From positions 6,820,001 to 6,884,000 of the forward strand of contig OX387198.1 of assembly GCA_947561715.1 (NCBI GenBank): a stretch of 64,000 bases of DNA. Direction: 5' to 3'. Every line of letters begins with the position of its first letter. Position 1 is the first letter of the stretch. The stretch is from Ascidia mentula. Its lineage: Eukaryota > Chordata > Ascidiacea > Phlebobranchia > Ascidiidae. Both the position numbers and the translations under genes were made by a program. Under the pieces are notes generated by a model. It had not been told where the DNA came from and made no database searches. It was given only the letters and a program-made list of their open reading frames with translations. Positions 23,759-35,672 of this stretch are shown here, piece after piece.

Positions 23759-26700
23759 TTATTTCTGGAAAACAAAACTAATCATTTCTTCTGGTTGTGT
23801 GGAAACTTGATCTTCATCCGAATTTTTCCAAAGCTAAAACACATCAATGTTAACGCACTGTTTTCGGTACAAGTCAACTAACCAAATGAGTACACCGATA
23901 AAGATAACATTCAAGTTTTAATAACATTGTTAAGCATAAAGGCTTACCGCTTGTAGGTTACCGTCATTCCTCCATGTGATTGCAATGATGTAAATAGCGT
24001 ACCCAGGTATAAAGATTATTGAGCTGAGACTCATGCACTGAGCCAACACTTGCGCCCAAATTGGATATTTGTATTCTTCATATTTTAAACTTGAGGTAGT
24101 GGAAAGGTAGTAAATCATTACCAACTGGAAAAAAATATTTCTTGACGTCAAAACAAACAAACGCACATTACTTTTTTGGGAGATTTGTTCTCACCAAGCA
24201 AGTGATTGGCCCCAGAAATTTCCAGCATATAACAAACCAGGCCCTTCCTCTTCTTTTACCTATCATGTCTTCCACGGCACGCCAGTAATTGTTGCCTCCG
24301 TAAAGCCATCCTATCGCGACTAGTTCGCACAATACCATGAAAAATATGCACCAGCCCGCCACAGCGTAGTTATTGTACAACTCAAATATGTAAATGCCTC
24401 CCTGCAAAGTACAAATAGGCGAATGATTTTAAAAGTCAATGATTTTAAAAGTCCTTTTAAAATCATTGAATAGAGTATACAAAAATGCCCAAACGCAATC
24501 ATAAATAGGTTGTATGACATAGTTATATCTTGTGTATCTATAATAGGATAAACTATTGCCTCAACGCAAATAATAGGCATGTGTACGTTGGTTAAGGATT
24601 GAAACTGTTCCTTAAACTGTGATTTACAATTATAGCCGGATATGGTTGTATTTTTTTGCAAACATACGTCATAAAACGTATTACAAACCGATAGACACTG
24701 ATATCGCTTATAGAGTAAATGGTGAAAGTTGCATTTACCGTAATGGGTTATTTTAGGCAAACACTTACCTCTGTAAGCATGATAAACCCCACCAGACACA
24801 TTACAATGGCAAATACTCCTTGAACCATTTCCCTTGAATATCGGTGGCGTTGGATCATCGAAAAATTTTCCAACACCGTTTCCACTAAACATTCCTGGTA
24901 GACAAACTACAGCCAGAAACAAAACTTCACTTATATTTTGGCCTTTGTCACCATACCCTTTTTCGTTTTATCGGAGCCCAAGTCATTTTATTTCTTTCGT
25001 ATATTGTTTAACTGCGTAGTTGTTGTTTTACGCAAAATGCACATGATTTGAATTGGTAAGCGCTTATGGTCGGGCTAGTTGGCATAGCAACAACTGCAAG
25101 AAACAAAGTGCAAAAACCTGTGAATCAAATCCAAGGAAAAGTATTGTGACGAAGAAGAGTGAACACCACAATTGCGGAAATGGGAGGAGCGACAAAGCCT
25201 CAGGATATGCGATGAAGGCCAACCCTGGCCCAGAACTTGCAACTTGATCAACTGTTGTGTTCTGCATCAATGCGACAAATCGTTAAAACGTGCGATATTA
25301 GCGGTTAAATGATTTGCAAAATTTGGAGATTAACCTTGTACTTTGCCATTGCGCCCAGTGTTGAGAAGACGGCAAATCCACTGCAAAAACTTGTGATAGA
25401 GTTTACAGCTCCTATCAGTAGCGAATTTCTGAAAACACCCATAACGAAAGCATTGGCGTTTGACTCATCATTTCAGTTACATTTAATTATGTTGTTGGTT
25501 GTGTTAAATGAACAAGGACATGCCTCACCTGTAAAAGTTATTGTTGTACTTGTTGTAGCTGCCCAAGATTAGCAGAATGCCAAAACCCAATCCAAATGAG
25601 AAAAAAACCTGTGATCCAGCGCTCACCCAGACCTAAACAACACACAGCGATATAATGGAAAAGAAGTGATACCAACGGTAAATGCCACCTCAATGTCTTG
25701 CAGCCTCGTAATGTTGGGATAAATATAGTATTTTATTCCCTCTGCAGCGCCATCAAGTGTTGCACCTCGAACAAGGATAATTGCGATCAGAATGAATGGA
25801 AGAGTGGCGGTGACGTAGACGATCTGTAATTTGAAAGCTTATAGTATGTATTTGAATAGTCTGTTCTCTATATCGGGGAAACCGGAAGAGCCCTGAAAAC
25901 CAGAAATAAGGAGCACCGCCGCAACGTTGCATCAAAAGACGCAAGTAAGACAGCGTTGGCCAAGCATGCTGCCTTAAAAGGTCATCGGTTTGCCTTCGAC
26001 AATGCTGAGGTTTTGGAAAGGAAGGTGGATCGCACTAAGCTTTTTCCTGGAAGCGCTCCATATCCACAAGTACAATCGCATTGTAATGATAAGGAACAGT
26101 GCGTGTATTTCCTGCTGCTGTATGACAACTTGCTGTAACTGTTGTTTCCCGCCTTTTTAATAACATCACGTGATTCAAAAGTGTTGTACCAGTACCATTA
26201 CCATTATCCTGAGGAAGCCGTGCCGGATAGCAGGCGAAACGTCAATATGCCAGAAGAACAGACTAATAAAAATACAATATGCCCGAAGGCAACAGAAACA
26301 TTATATTTATAGTATGTGTGTTGAATTCGGGTAAAACTTTGCCTTTTCCAACTCAATGCAATATGAATGGCCGTGCAAGGAACAAACCCGACCTTTGCCG
26401 TCCACTTAATGCCTTTAAACGTGGAGAAATAGATTCCAATCCACAACAGGGCCAAGTACAGAGCAAGATCGGAACGCAAGGTTCCCAGGGATTCAATTCC
26501 ATCCGAAATGCCCAATACTTTAAAACTGTAGAAACATCGAATATTGTGCTATGGTTTTTCGTTAAACGCCACAGGTACTTCTGTGTGATATATTATCACT
26601 CAAATGTATTAGGAGTCCATGAGAGCAATACCGAGATTTAAAATAACATTATTTAGATACGTATATTGATATGTACAAGGGAAATACAAAAAGAAGTAGT

Positions 26701-27789
26701 TACCGCTGCAATACAGCAACCTTCTAATACTACAGGTGCGGTAGGACCGTTATGGGACCTAGCGGACCTAGCGGACCTAGAGGACCTGTAGTATTAGAAG
26801 GTACCGCTGCAATACGGCTCTTCTGGCAATGATTTTATTATATCGACGTTTTCACCACCATGCAGCATGCAGCCTTCATCAGAATGTTATTCAGGATGTT
26901 AAAATAATTGCCAGAAGAGTCGTATTGCAGCAATGCCGGGCAGAATATATGATAATTTATTTAAAGCAATAGTTACCGCCAAAATTCTTCCGCTGACGTT
27001 GAAAAACTATTGTTGAAAACGGAGTGATTTATTTTCGCTCCGTTCGAGGAAACGCACATTTTCGTATTCCATTCGTTGTCGCAGTGTGACCAGGGTAAAA
27101 CACCAGAAAAACTGGACACAAGGTATTTAAGTGCCCATGCCAGTATGATCGGGTAGTACGTATTGACGTGGAGAATGACAACGACGTTCGCCAAAGCAAT
27201 ACCTGAATAGACAGTGTCGACTATTATAGTATACAATGCAAACCAATTTATGTCATGTTGATGTTGTTAAAAAATACCTTTAAATAAAGGAACCTTTGCC
27301 CAGCTTTTAAGCAATCCACTTTGGACATATTGACCCAAAGACGTTTCCAGCAGAATAACAGGAACTCCCAGAGTGACAGCAAACAGCAGATAGGGAATCA
27401 AAAAGGCACCTTAAGTAAATAATTGCATTTTGACGAGAACGACTAAAAGACCACTAATTGGCGAAGGGGAAAGTTTGCAGGTGTTATGCAACAACAAACT
27501 TACAATAAGCTACATTAATTAAATCAGGTCTAGCGTGTATAGTAAACATAACATTCCACTACACTTTTATCAAATCGTACCTCCACCGTTTTTGAAGCAC
27601 AGATAAGGAAATCTCCATATGTTTCCCAATCCAATGGAACAGCCAATCACAGCGAACAAAAAGTCGTAAGACTTGTTCCATTTCGGTCTACTTACCGCGT
27701 TGTCTCTGAGAGCTTTCTGGATAAAGATGTGCCGAAAATTACCAATGAGAAGTATTTCCAAAAAAACTTACGGCATCAAGAGATTCCAT
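23759..27789 (-). CDS. SLC6 Na+/Cl- coupled transporter (GABA/taurine/betaine type)
   Basis: Thirteen exons: 27789-27772, 27716-27581, 27409-27278, 27202-26977, 26525-26393, 25823-25689, 25632-25529, 25428-25335, 25261-25118, 24906-24769, 24401-24195, 24124-23948, 23833-23759; 572 residues, near the family's usual 600. TM1 has the SLC6 signature [19 protein letters not shown] (about residues 34-52); further marks are [19 protein letters not shown], the glycosylated loop between TM3 and TM4 with two cysteines and NHS/NNS sites, [30 protein letters not shown] and [15 protein letters not shown]. It is a plasma-membrane symporter of the neurotransmitter/osmolyte clade; TM1 glycine in place of the monoamine Asp argues against an amine substrate, but the exact substrate is not readable. 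The first exon is only six codons; the intron 5 donor (AAG|GTCGGG) is weak. Introns hold a retroelement fragment and foldbacks. Confidence 0.93.
24436..24469. repeat. Short inverted repeat in SLC6 intron 10
   Basis: CAATGATTTTAAAAG and its complement are separated by three bases; a near-copy of the left arm precedes it. Small local palindrome. Confidence 0.6.
25850..26290 (+). mobile_element. Penelope-like retroelement 3' fragment (GIY-YIG part)
   Basis: On the plus strand (antisense to the SLC6 gene, in its intron 5), [17 protein letters not shown] followed by [11 protein letters not shown] matches the C-terminal part of GIY-YIG endonuclease domains of Penelope-like elements; one frame change then gives [10 protein letters not shown], also typical. 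Downstream, 26209-26240 has a CTGAGGA...GAAAC arrangement found near the ends of such elements. The reverse transcriptase is missing, so this is a 5'-truncated insertion. Confidence 0.55.
26701..26817. repeat. Foldback insertion with flanking direct repeats
   Basis: Arms 26720-26737 and 26784-26801 are perfect 18-base inverted repeats. The loop holds several copies of a GGACCTAGC unit. The foldback is bracketed by 14-base direct repeats (TACCGCTGCAATAC at 26701 and 26802), as if inserted with a target duplication. Confidence 0.75.
26804..26935. repeat. Imperfect inverted repeat, retroelement 3'-end-like
   Basis: The left arm near 26804-26840 and right arm near 26901-26932 are inverted copies with a few mismatches. 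The centre, read on the minus strand, contains CTGATGA (26882-26876) and GAAAAC (26853-26848), the layout seen at the end of the 26.2 kb retroelement fragment. Confidence 0.55.
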
Positions 27790-28526
27790 CGTGGTTTCTT
27801 AGGATCAAGGTCTTTATAAGGCCAGTTACTAAACTTGAAATTATGCGATTTAAACTGCACCGAAAGACGGAAATCCTAAGAGAAAACGGCTTCGTTTTTT
27901 GTATTGCGTTGAAAATAACTTTTGTTTATTGATTTTTCAACTTTTGCTTGCGCGATAAGGATCTGCTGCATTGCTCAGCAGAAACGCGTTTTGCGCAACT
28001 ATGTAAAACTATTCCTGAATGTGCGTAGGAAAGCTCTGCTCAATTCATGCTCCTTCTACGGTAACATATTACCAAATGTTATTCTGACCAACTACTTGTT
28101 AAATTTATAATACTGTTTTTCCGTGTTGAACGCTTCGAAAACGATTACGGCAAAACAGCCTTTTTTGCAGCTGGATATAAGCTGCAGACGAAATCGATAT
28201 TGTTCGCCACAAACGTGACTATTGCATCCGCCCGTATGTTAGGGTTATAGAAAACAACTTTCCGCTTTATGCAGACAAAACCATCTGCTTTCACCCCAGG
28301 CAACCAACCACATCGGTAAAATCGGCTTTGTTCATGATAAATTAACATTTACTTCAAGTATTTTGCACCTAACATCGTAAATTATCATATTCACAACAGG
28401 AATGTCTCGTGCTCACTTCCATACAAATGCATGCTGAAGTGGAATTACGAAAAGCTATACAGGAAGCTAGCCAAGATGCATCAACAAATCATTAAACCGC
28501 TGCATTGTGTACAGAAAACTCAAACA
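27790..28526. other. Intergenic
   Basis: Between the SLC6 start and the TLR remnant. An open minus-strand stretch (28348-28145) has no recognised resemblance. Nothing else seen. Confidence 0.4.
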
Positions 28527-29750
28527 TTATGGGAACGGAATATCTGCGACGACTGAACAAGTGTTTAACCCCACCCATAACACATGCATATCGTCATCTT
28601 CTTCAGGAACGAAAAGCGTTTTCCGTTTTCGCTTGGTCGCCCCGCTGCAAGCTAGATATGTTGGGAGCGATACAGTGGCATTTCTATCGAACGCCACCAA
28701 CACGCAGTAATCCAGACCCGATATATGAAAGCAGTTCTCGAGGGACAGAACGTATCTTCATTCGGGGCTTGCCGCAAACTCGTGGTACACGACCAAGATG
28801 GTGTTCCTGCTTGCCTTCATCTTCAACAATTGAACGACTTGCGTGGTTCCACAGTGGTCGTCTCTCCCGCTCACGCTAACTTTGAAGCGCGGTTGCTCGC
28901 ATTCTAGTTGCGGAGGCAAACACTTCTGTACCAAATTGCCCATTTCTGGGTGTGTGTGGTCATGGCATACGAAAGCATCAAACTCGTAACTTTCGTCACT
29001 CTTACTAGCCCAACAAGAGCGATGTCGGTATTGATGTACAGTTGTTGAAGGCGAGATCCAAATACTCCAGGGCCATGGTGGCAGAAGGTTTTCCCTTTGA
29101 GGTGAAGCGGCCCTTGCAGAATGTTTTCGTTTCTATCACCGGATAATTGGATGAAACGTGAAAGACCTTGAAGTTTCTCAGTCGACGCAGACGGTCGCTC
29201 GGAATAGGGTGCATCGCGCCGTGTAAATCACGACCATCGAAGTTAGTAGTCGACTGGAAAATGTGGGTATAGAGCCTGAATTCGAGCTGAGGTCGAGGTA
29301 CTTTAACTTATCCAACAGCGCAAACGCTTCATCTTCTAGCACAAGTGATCCACTACACACCGGGACAGTTTGTGATGCATTGTATGCTGCAAAATTTCCA
29401 TCCGAGTTAATTGCAACTAGTTCACGATAACGCGTAAAAGCGTTGCGTCCTGCGTGTGTTATTATGTTTGGGCTCAGATCTAATATCTGCACATTCTGTT
29501 CAAGGTATTGGGGAACTTCAATTAGTCCTCTTTTTTGACAAGATATAAACTTTAAGTCGAATCTTGCTCATTGGGGCAGGCCAATTCGATGAAACACCAC
29601 TTCGATGTTAAACATTTTAGTTTCAGCGTTATTTTCCACGGGCGAACATTGCAGTCTGTAGAAACGGCTCGCACTGGGTATGTTGCTTTGCAGTTGTAGA
29701 CTTAAAAGCAGAAACACAAGCAACAGTCTAGTACGCAGTGCTTCCCACAT
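28527..29750 (-). pseudogene. Toll-like receptor remnant (signal peptide, LRRs, TIR)
   Basis: Reading from 29750: a signal peptide (MWEALRTRLLLVFLLLSLQ), then leucine-rich-repeat segments (VQILDLSPNIITHAG, LKYLDLSSN, LEYLDLAFNNCTSIP), then a TIR-like segment with YEFDAFVCHDHTHPEMGN followed by the spacing of a TIR domain (PRFKVSVSGRDD; NTILVVY). The frame is broken by a stop at 29568-29570, a frame change near 29260, a stop at 29005-29007, another frame change before the TIR, and a stop at 28758-28760; the frame closes at 28527-28529. Most LRRs and the membrane segment are absent. I read it as an inactivated, internally deleted TLR copy. Introns cannot explain all the breaks, because no suitable splice sites were found. 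Confidence 0.65.
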
Positions 29751-32021
29751 TTCTGCTTCTTAATTGCTTTACCTTATAGGAAACTACCACGTGCTAGAAT
29801 AGCCAGCTTCCGCGTGATGAATGCAATACCAAGACTTGAAAAAAGGAATGCCGCCACGAAAGCTGGGCTGAGCGCATTTCCAATTCAATTCCCAATTGAA
29901 TTAAAATTACTGAAAGCGCCTAACTGTTTTAGAAGAATTCAACGGTTTTCGAAGCATATATTTTTTTTCAATTCAAGTAATGGTACTTATAGTTTTTTAC
30001 AAATGTGCAATTTACAATCCAACGGTACTGTGTGCAATAGTTGTTTTTTCTCCCACGGAATATGTGTAATCATTCTTTTGGTGTACGATGTCCCCAGTGC
30101 ATGTAAGTCAGGCAGAATTTGTTGATGTAAAGCAACAGAAATTTAAACACGGTTTACCAACATGTAAAAATTCACCACGAAAATAATTTCGGCAGTCTCC
30201 GATCTAACGAGCCGCAAACTCACGATTATTATGCTGCACTTTCGTAAATTTTAAATATTTGTTATTTTATACCGCTAGAAGTCGCTAGTAAGTAACAAAC
30301 TCCGCGCAAGCAAATTCTCAACTTTAAATTCAAAACATCGGGCATAAAATTTTAACAATTGCTGGCAACATAAGAAATGTACTGTGACCTGTAATATGGT
30401 AAAACGAATTAAGATGGCTTCCAAAGCTACCTTTAATCATAGTCCTCATATAAGCTATACTGACAAAAAGATTTTAATTTGTCCGGACTGTGGTTGAAAC
30501 CTAAATTCAACACTTCCGCAGCACAGGATTTGATTTTGTGCCAACCCCTTCCATAGGCTTTTTGGGTCCCGAGCGAGATGGAAAAAGTAAATAAAACCAA
30601 GTTCTTTGACATAAAACAAAATACCTGGGTGGAAATTAACTCGACAGAAATGGAATTTTTTATAATTTAATCCCTTACTAATCGTTTTACTCTAATCAAT
30701 ATACAATTTTGGCTACAATTGTGGTAAAGAGTATGAGGTGCGATTTACAGAATTATAAAATAACAATGAAAAAATTATCAGTCAAACAAATATTCTGTAA
30801 TACACTTTTGTATATCTTGAGTACTTTTATTTCTTTTTCCCGCTAGAGTTCGCTCGTGAACCACAAAGTAAATACATGCAAATTCTAAACTTCCAATATC
30901 GAGACAGGAGACAGCCAAAACGAAATACACTGCTTCTTTCGGTAAAACGAATATTTTTGTAGCATTAATGTTTCATGCGGGCATGATTGACAGGATCTGG
31001 TTGAAAGAGCGTTGGACCTGGTTAGCCCAGGGTCGTGAGTTCAAACCTCACCGGGAGTCTGGTTCGGCTTCGGCTTGTCGGGAAAAAGGTGGGTGATCGA
31101 GCTGGGCTGCATTGCCTGTAAAACTTTTTGCAGCATAAAACGAAACCAAAGCTTCTTTTAAACCTAAACACAATAAACCTGTCACGAACACATGATTTCG
31201 GAGGGCAATGTCAGATTTCGTCACACTAATGCAGCAAACTTTGTGATTTGGGTAGGGATAATACTATTTACCAGATTACTTAAAAGTTTCCTCTCTTATT
31301 ATCGCAGGCTTTCGTCCTTGACCAAGGTTGTCTTGCGGAAAACGCTGCCGTGTTTTTGCTGATGTGCGGTTTTGCATTACAATGACGTTACCGTTGGGAG
31401 AATACACAGACGAACGTGCATAAGCCCAAGCTTTAGAGCTCAACTATCTCAGCAAGCAACTCTTAAGTTGACGTGTGTATTTTGAAGGGTTTGTCGGCCT
31501 TACTCTGGCTAAATTCTCACATTTATGTTCACGGTCATGGTCGTAGTGACAATGTTGAAAAACGGTTGGCTTGGATCTTTTAAGTTCTCCGCACAAGATC
31601 TTGACATGCAATCGAACGCTCCATATTATAGTGGCACTAACATGTCAATTTGTGCTGAGACGTGTTATTATTATGGGTGTGTAGGTTGATTGGTGCGGAT
31701 AAGAGGAAAAGTATATTAGCAAACAAACCTGAAGTTCAACGCGTAGGTTTTGTATTCTTAATGTAATGCCTAGCTTAGAGTTGTCAGTTACTTTCCTCGT
31801 GAATATGTTTCGTATTTCACAATATTGCTGGAATGTTTGTTCGTCCTAAACTTACAAGTTTATTTTTGACTTTGTAGTTAGTCGTTTTTGTTTCAAATAA
31901 TAAATAATAAATGGTATAATCTCATTACAAAACACTTTTGCCGGATCAATTTATTGAGCAAAAAGTTTCATTTCGCATCAAAAAGTTAACACCAAACATC
32001 ACTTTTTCACATTTTGATTTG
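29751..32021. other. Intergenic with a tRNA-like/SINE-like unit
   Basis: No coding exon recognised. A tRNA-like segment lies at about 30988-31056. The right end carries the polyadenylation signal of the first Ly6-type gene. Confidence 0.45.
30988..31056 (+). repeat. tRNA-like sequence (SINE head or tRNA pseudogene)
   Basis: A perfect T-arm (GTGAG TTCAAAC CTCAC) with an A-box-like start (GGTTGAAAGAGCGTTGGACC). The central arm (CCTGG...CCAGG) has only a five-base loop, so a functional anticodon arm is not formed and a real tRNA is unlikely. Confidence 0.45.
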
Positions 32022-32027
32022 TTTATT
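32022..32027 (-). terminator. Polyadenylation signal AATAAA
   Basis: Canonical signal 30 bases past the stop codon of the Ly6-type gene at 32057-33128. Confidence 0.55.
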
Positions 32028-32056
32028 TCACACATATTCAACACCTCCACAACGGT

Positions 32057-33128
32057 TTAAGGCTCCTCGGGTATCTCAGGTTCCAAGGGTTCCACTACCA
32101 CCGGCGGGATGTCATTGGAAAGGTTGCACAGATCGCCATCACAACAAACAAAACAGACGCGCACCTAAAAAAAAGGGAAAAGTATGAATGACGCATAAAA
32201 CCAGTGCTCAAACTTTTTCGCGTTCAGCACATTTGGAAAATTTTCCACCTCACTTGCGGCGCACCAATTATAACTATTTTTCCCATGTTAACCATATTCA
32301 GTCGCAGAAGGCTGGTTTAATTTAGTATTTTATCCATTTATCTCACAAAACATTAAATTATAGGTTTGAATTGCCTCGCGAAACTAGAAACGCACAGTTT
32401 GAGAACCACTTGATCAGACTAAAATCATCATGTATGATAATTGTCATAATGTTACCATCCATAAGCCAAACATTGGAAAATTTACCTGCTTGTCAATAGC
32501 CGACGCCGAGTAGCAGTTCTGGGCGTTGTTCGCTGTATTTCTTACACAAGCCTCGGTCTGTTTGCATCTTTTTTCCACTTTCTTGTAACCGTGGTTAATT
32601 TCGATTTTGGTTTGGCAACCCATTCCCTGTAACAAGCCAAAAGATTGTGGTCAGAACTTCGAGAAAATGCTGTCGCCTTAAACAAACAGTTTTATTTTCA
32701 TTTTTACACAGCAGTTCTGTGTGACAATTTTTACGCGGAACGCTTTTTATAGAAAAAACGTATGGCCTATGTATATCGTTGAAACCCAAGGTTAGGATGG
32801 CGAGCGGTTTGTAACATTGGTCAATAATAAGACCGACCCTCATACCAAGTTACACTGTTCGTGATCAGGATACCGCGTTTTCGAATCCCGGCGTGGTAAA
32901 AATAACAACAAAAGTTATTGTACACATACCTCTCCACCGCAGTCGATCATGGTAACGTTGACCTCAACCCCGTTGATAATTTCACCATCGTAGCATCGTT
33001 GGACCGGCACTGAAATGAAAAGGTTGTTTTTAATAATGTTTGTATTATGCTTAGGTTTATTTGCAATCGTTACCTGGGTTCTGGGCGACGACAAAAGTAA
33101 CCAAAGCAGCGATGATCAAAAGTTTCAT
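32057..33128 (-). CDS. Secreted Ly6/uPAR-type (three-finger) protein 1
   Basis: Four exons: 33128-33074, 33009-32930, 32626-32486, 32164-32057; 127 residues. A signal peptide (MKLLIIAALVTFVVA) precedes a mature domain with ten cysteines that ends CCDGDLCN, the hallmark of Ly6/uPAR three-finger domains, and then a short acidic Pro-rich tail. There is no hydrophobic C-terminus, so it is predicted to be secreted rather than GPI-anchored. The first cysteine pair spacing is unusual (one residue of the common LxCxxC pair is missing). Tandem paralog of 34643-35672. Ligand or target is unknown. Nothing in the sequence indicates a toxin role. Intron 3 (32165-32485) contains a possible hAT-like element. 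Confidence 0.85.
32202..32410. mobile_element. Possible hAT-type non-autonomous element
   Basis: Left end CAGTGCTCAAACTTTTT and right end CAGTTTGAGAACCACTT are partial inverted repeats resembling hAT termini in this window. No clear target duplication was seen. Confidence 0.35.
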
Positions 33129-34580
33129 TATTCTTGCCAACTAGTTTTGTTCAGCTAGCTTTAATCTGGAATTGAAAAATTATGCCATCAACACACTATC
33201 GACTTTACCACAAAATATTTTTGCGAAGGAATGTAGGAATACGAAAAACAGAAAAACTTCAGTCGTCTTAATATTTTTCCCTTTACCCAATCAACTTCAC
33301 CGAGAATAATTACAGGCGATTTTTTAAGCGGCATTTTGCAGCTTACACGCAACCATGTTCAACAATCCTTCAGTCATTGTCACGATGAAGGCAGACGAGT
33401 GAACAGGTGGCGTTGCTCGCTCCCTTAAATACCCGCCGAGGTAGAAGTTCAAGGCAGTGCAACAGGAAAACCTGTTTAACCTGATTTTTAGGAAAACGAA
33501 GAGACACGTCGTGGTTGCGAAAGGTCATGTAAAATACGCGGTCAAGACAACGCTCGTGTTTCGGGTGGTGTTTATGCGAATTTTGGTTTGGAAATTTTCG
33601 CCACACCCGTAAACTTGCCGCATAATTCTACTTCCAGCGGCTTTGTACATGGTTGTGAACCTCAACTTCTTAAACTAATTAAAAGAAGTTCGCATACATG
33701 GAGATTATTTGTCGCGATCGAACTAAAATTTGTACTAAAATTGATTTCTGAATGTTATAATTTTTTCGGAATTCTTTTAAAAAACGTTAAAACGCAGTAC
33801 ATGTTTGAAGGCACATTTATATTTATAACAGTTATCTTGCATATTGTTAACTTTTTTATTATTAAAATATTATTGATCTTCTATTCAGTTAACAAGGTTA
33901 TGCACGAGTTTTTGGCATATTTGGTATCAAATGTTTCAAAAACCCGCAGACGTGACCTGACGTGTCTACGTGACTCGTTTACACCACATTGTTTAAGTTG
34001 GATTGTTAAGAGCGGCAAGGACTCATTTACATAAATACCTTGTGGCGGTTTAGGTTTCGCAGCAGCAAGTCGTCTACAGGCTTTCCAGACTTGCAACAAA
34101 ACCAAACGACTTGTATTCAATTTTTGATAATATGATAAAAAACATTTTCTTTATTTCTGTGGAAATATATTCGTGGACGATCGGTTCATTATCAAACGTT
34201 CATGCAGCATTCGAAAACAATTGCAACATGGTCATGTGTAGGTTCCTCACTTTAAACGCGTAATTAGAAAGCTTAGGAAAGGTCATTCATGACTAACCAT
34301 ACTTCTAATGGATGCATGGCCAAGGAAAGGTCAAATTTGGCTACCTTTCATGTGTTTTAATCAAAAGTTTCTGGTTCTGCAATGGCTCGTTGCGCCGTTT
34401 CAACAGCGATTATATGACTCAACACAGTACGAACGATTCCGCTTGGGTGTGTGCGACATTGTAAGTATGGTGATGATTTTGCATGTTGCAGTACCTTCCG
34501 GCGATTCTGCTATAATTACAGTTACCGATTTCTAAAATTCGACATCACAGCAAACAACATAATGTGCTTTCATTGTTTTT
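33129..34580. other. Intergenic between the two Ly6-type genes
   Basis: Upstream of gene 1 and downstream of gene 2. No exon recognised on either strand. Confidence 0.45.
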
Positions 34581-34586
34581 TTTATT
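34581..34586 (-). terminator. Polyadenylation signal AATAAA
   Basis: Canonical signal about 57 bases past the stop codon of the second Ly6-type gene. Confidence 0.5.
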
Positions 34587-34642
34587 GATGCGATAACGAA
34601 ATGTTTCCATTATTTTTGTGTCAAGTGTATTTGTCCGTCGGT

Positions 34643-35672
34643 TTATGGCACTACTGGACCAGGTTCCAACGGCAGAAGAACCAGAATGTCGTTTGAGGCG
34701 TTGCATAGATTTCCCTCGCAGCAGTAGAAACAGACACGCACCTGCCGAAGCAAAACGACACGGAACAATTAGGTGTTTTCAAACATACAAAAATTTGGTA
34801 GGGGGCGAAATATACCATTACATAAATGTGGAATACATAATTTTACCTGCTTCTCAATGGCCGATTCGGAATAACAATTTTGCCCGTTGTTGTCAGTGTC
34901 TCTCATGCAAGCCGTAGATTGTTTGCACATTTTGGTGACCTTTTTAAATGCGTGATTGACTTCGATTTTAGTTTGGCACAGCCTCCCCTGTGAGGAAAAC
35001 AACCGTATAGCGTAAGATAATGTATCAATATGGTTGACATTCTACATTAGCTATTCACTCCAAACAAATGATTGACCGATGAGAACCAATAAACAAAGAA
35101 TCACAAGCACCAACGGCATGTTTAATCCCAAGTTTTTACATTGGTAAATTAACTGAAAAGCTCTTCTGACAAGGTCAAAGACACGTATGGGACTTACACA
35201 GGGGTTTGCCATGGTAAAGCGTCTGCATTTAACCATTTTGCATAAGATCTTTTTGAGTTATTTTTATCAATATGCTGGGCAGCATTGGCAACAAACTATG
35301 CATTACATTGGTTTTCTTTTCAACAAACATTCCGTTTTACTTGAACAAGGTACGGTATAGACATGTCCCTTCCTAAATTTGAACAGTGCCTCTTGTTGGG
35401 TTATAGGCATGGTATGTTTTTATTACAAAGACTAGTGTTTATTTATAGTTAGCCAATACCTCTCCACCGCAGTCTTGCATGGTTATGTTTTCAACCCCGT
35501 TGATGATTTCCCCCTCGTAACACTGGGGAACCACCACTAAACATATAAATACGATAATTGTATTGCTATTTCACTGTTGGCCGCAAAAAGAATTGTAATT
35601 TGCAAAAGTACCTTCGTCTTGTGCGGTCACGACCACGAACATCACAGCAAAGGCGGCGAGCAGTTTCATCAT
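34643..35672 (-). CDS. Secreted Ly6/uPAR-type (three-finger) protein 2
   Basis: Four exons: 35672-35612, 35536-35460, 34987-34847, 34741-34643; 125 residues. Exon phases are the same as in the paralog at 32057-33128, and exon 3 is the same length. Signal peptide starts MMKLLAAFAVMF; the second Met (35669) is an equally good start. Cysteine positions are conserved, ending CCEGNLCN, followed by a hydrophobic-poor tail. Divergence from the paralog is substantial outside the cysteines, so the duplication is old compared with LCCL copies A and B. Secreted ligand or receptor modulator by family; actual role unknown. Confidence 0.85.

Noticed and set aside
30988..31056. tRNA gene
   Set aside because: The T-arm is good, but the anticodon loop has the wrong size and the acceptor stem does not pair, so it was kept only as a tRNA-like repeat.
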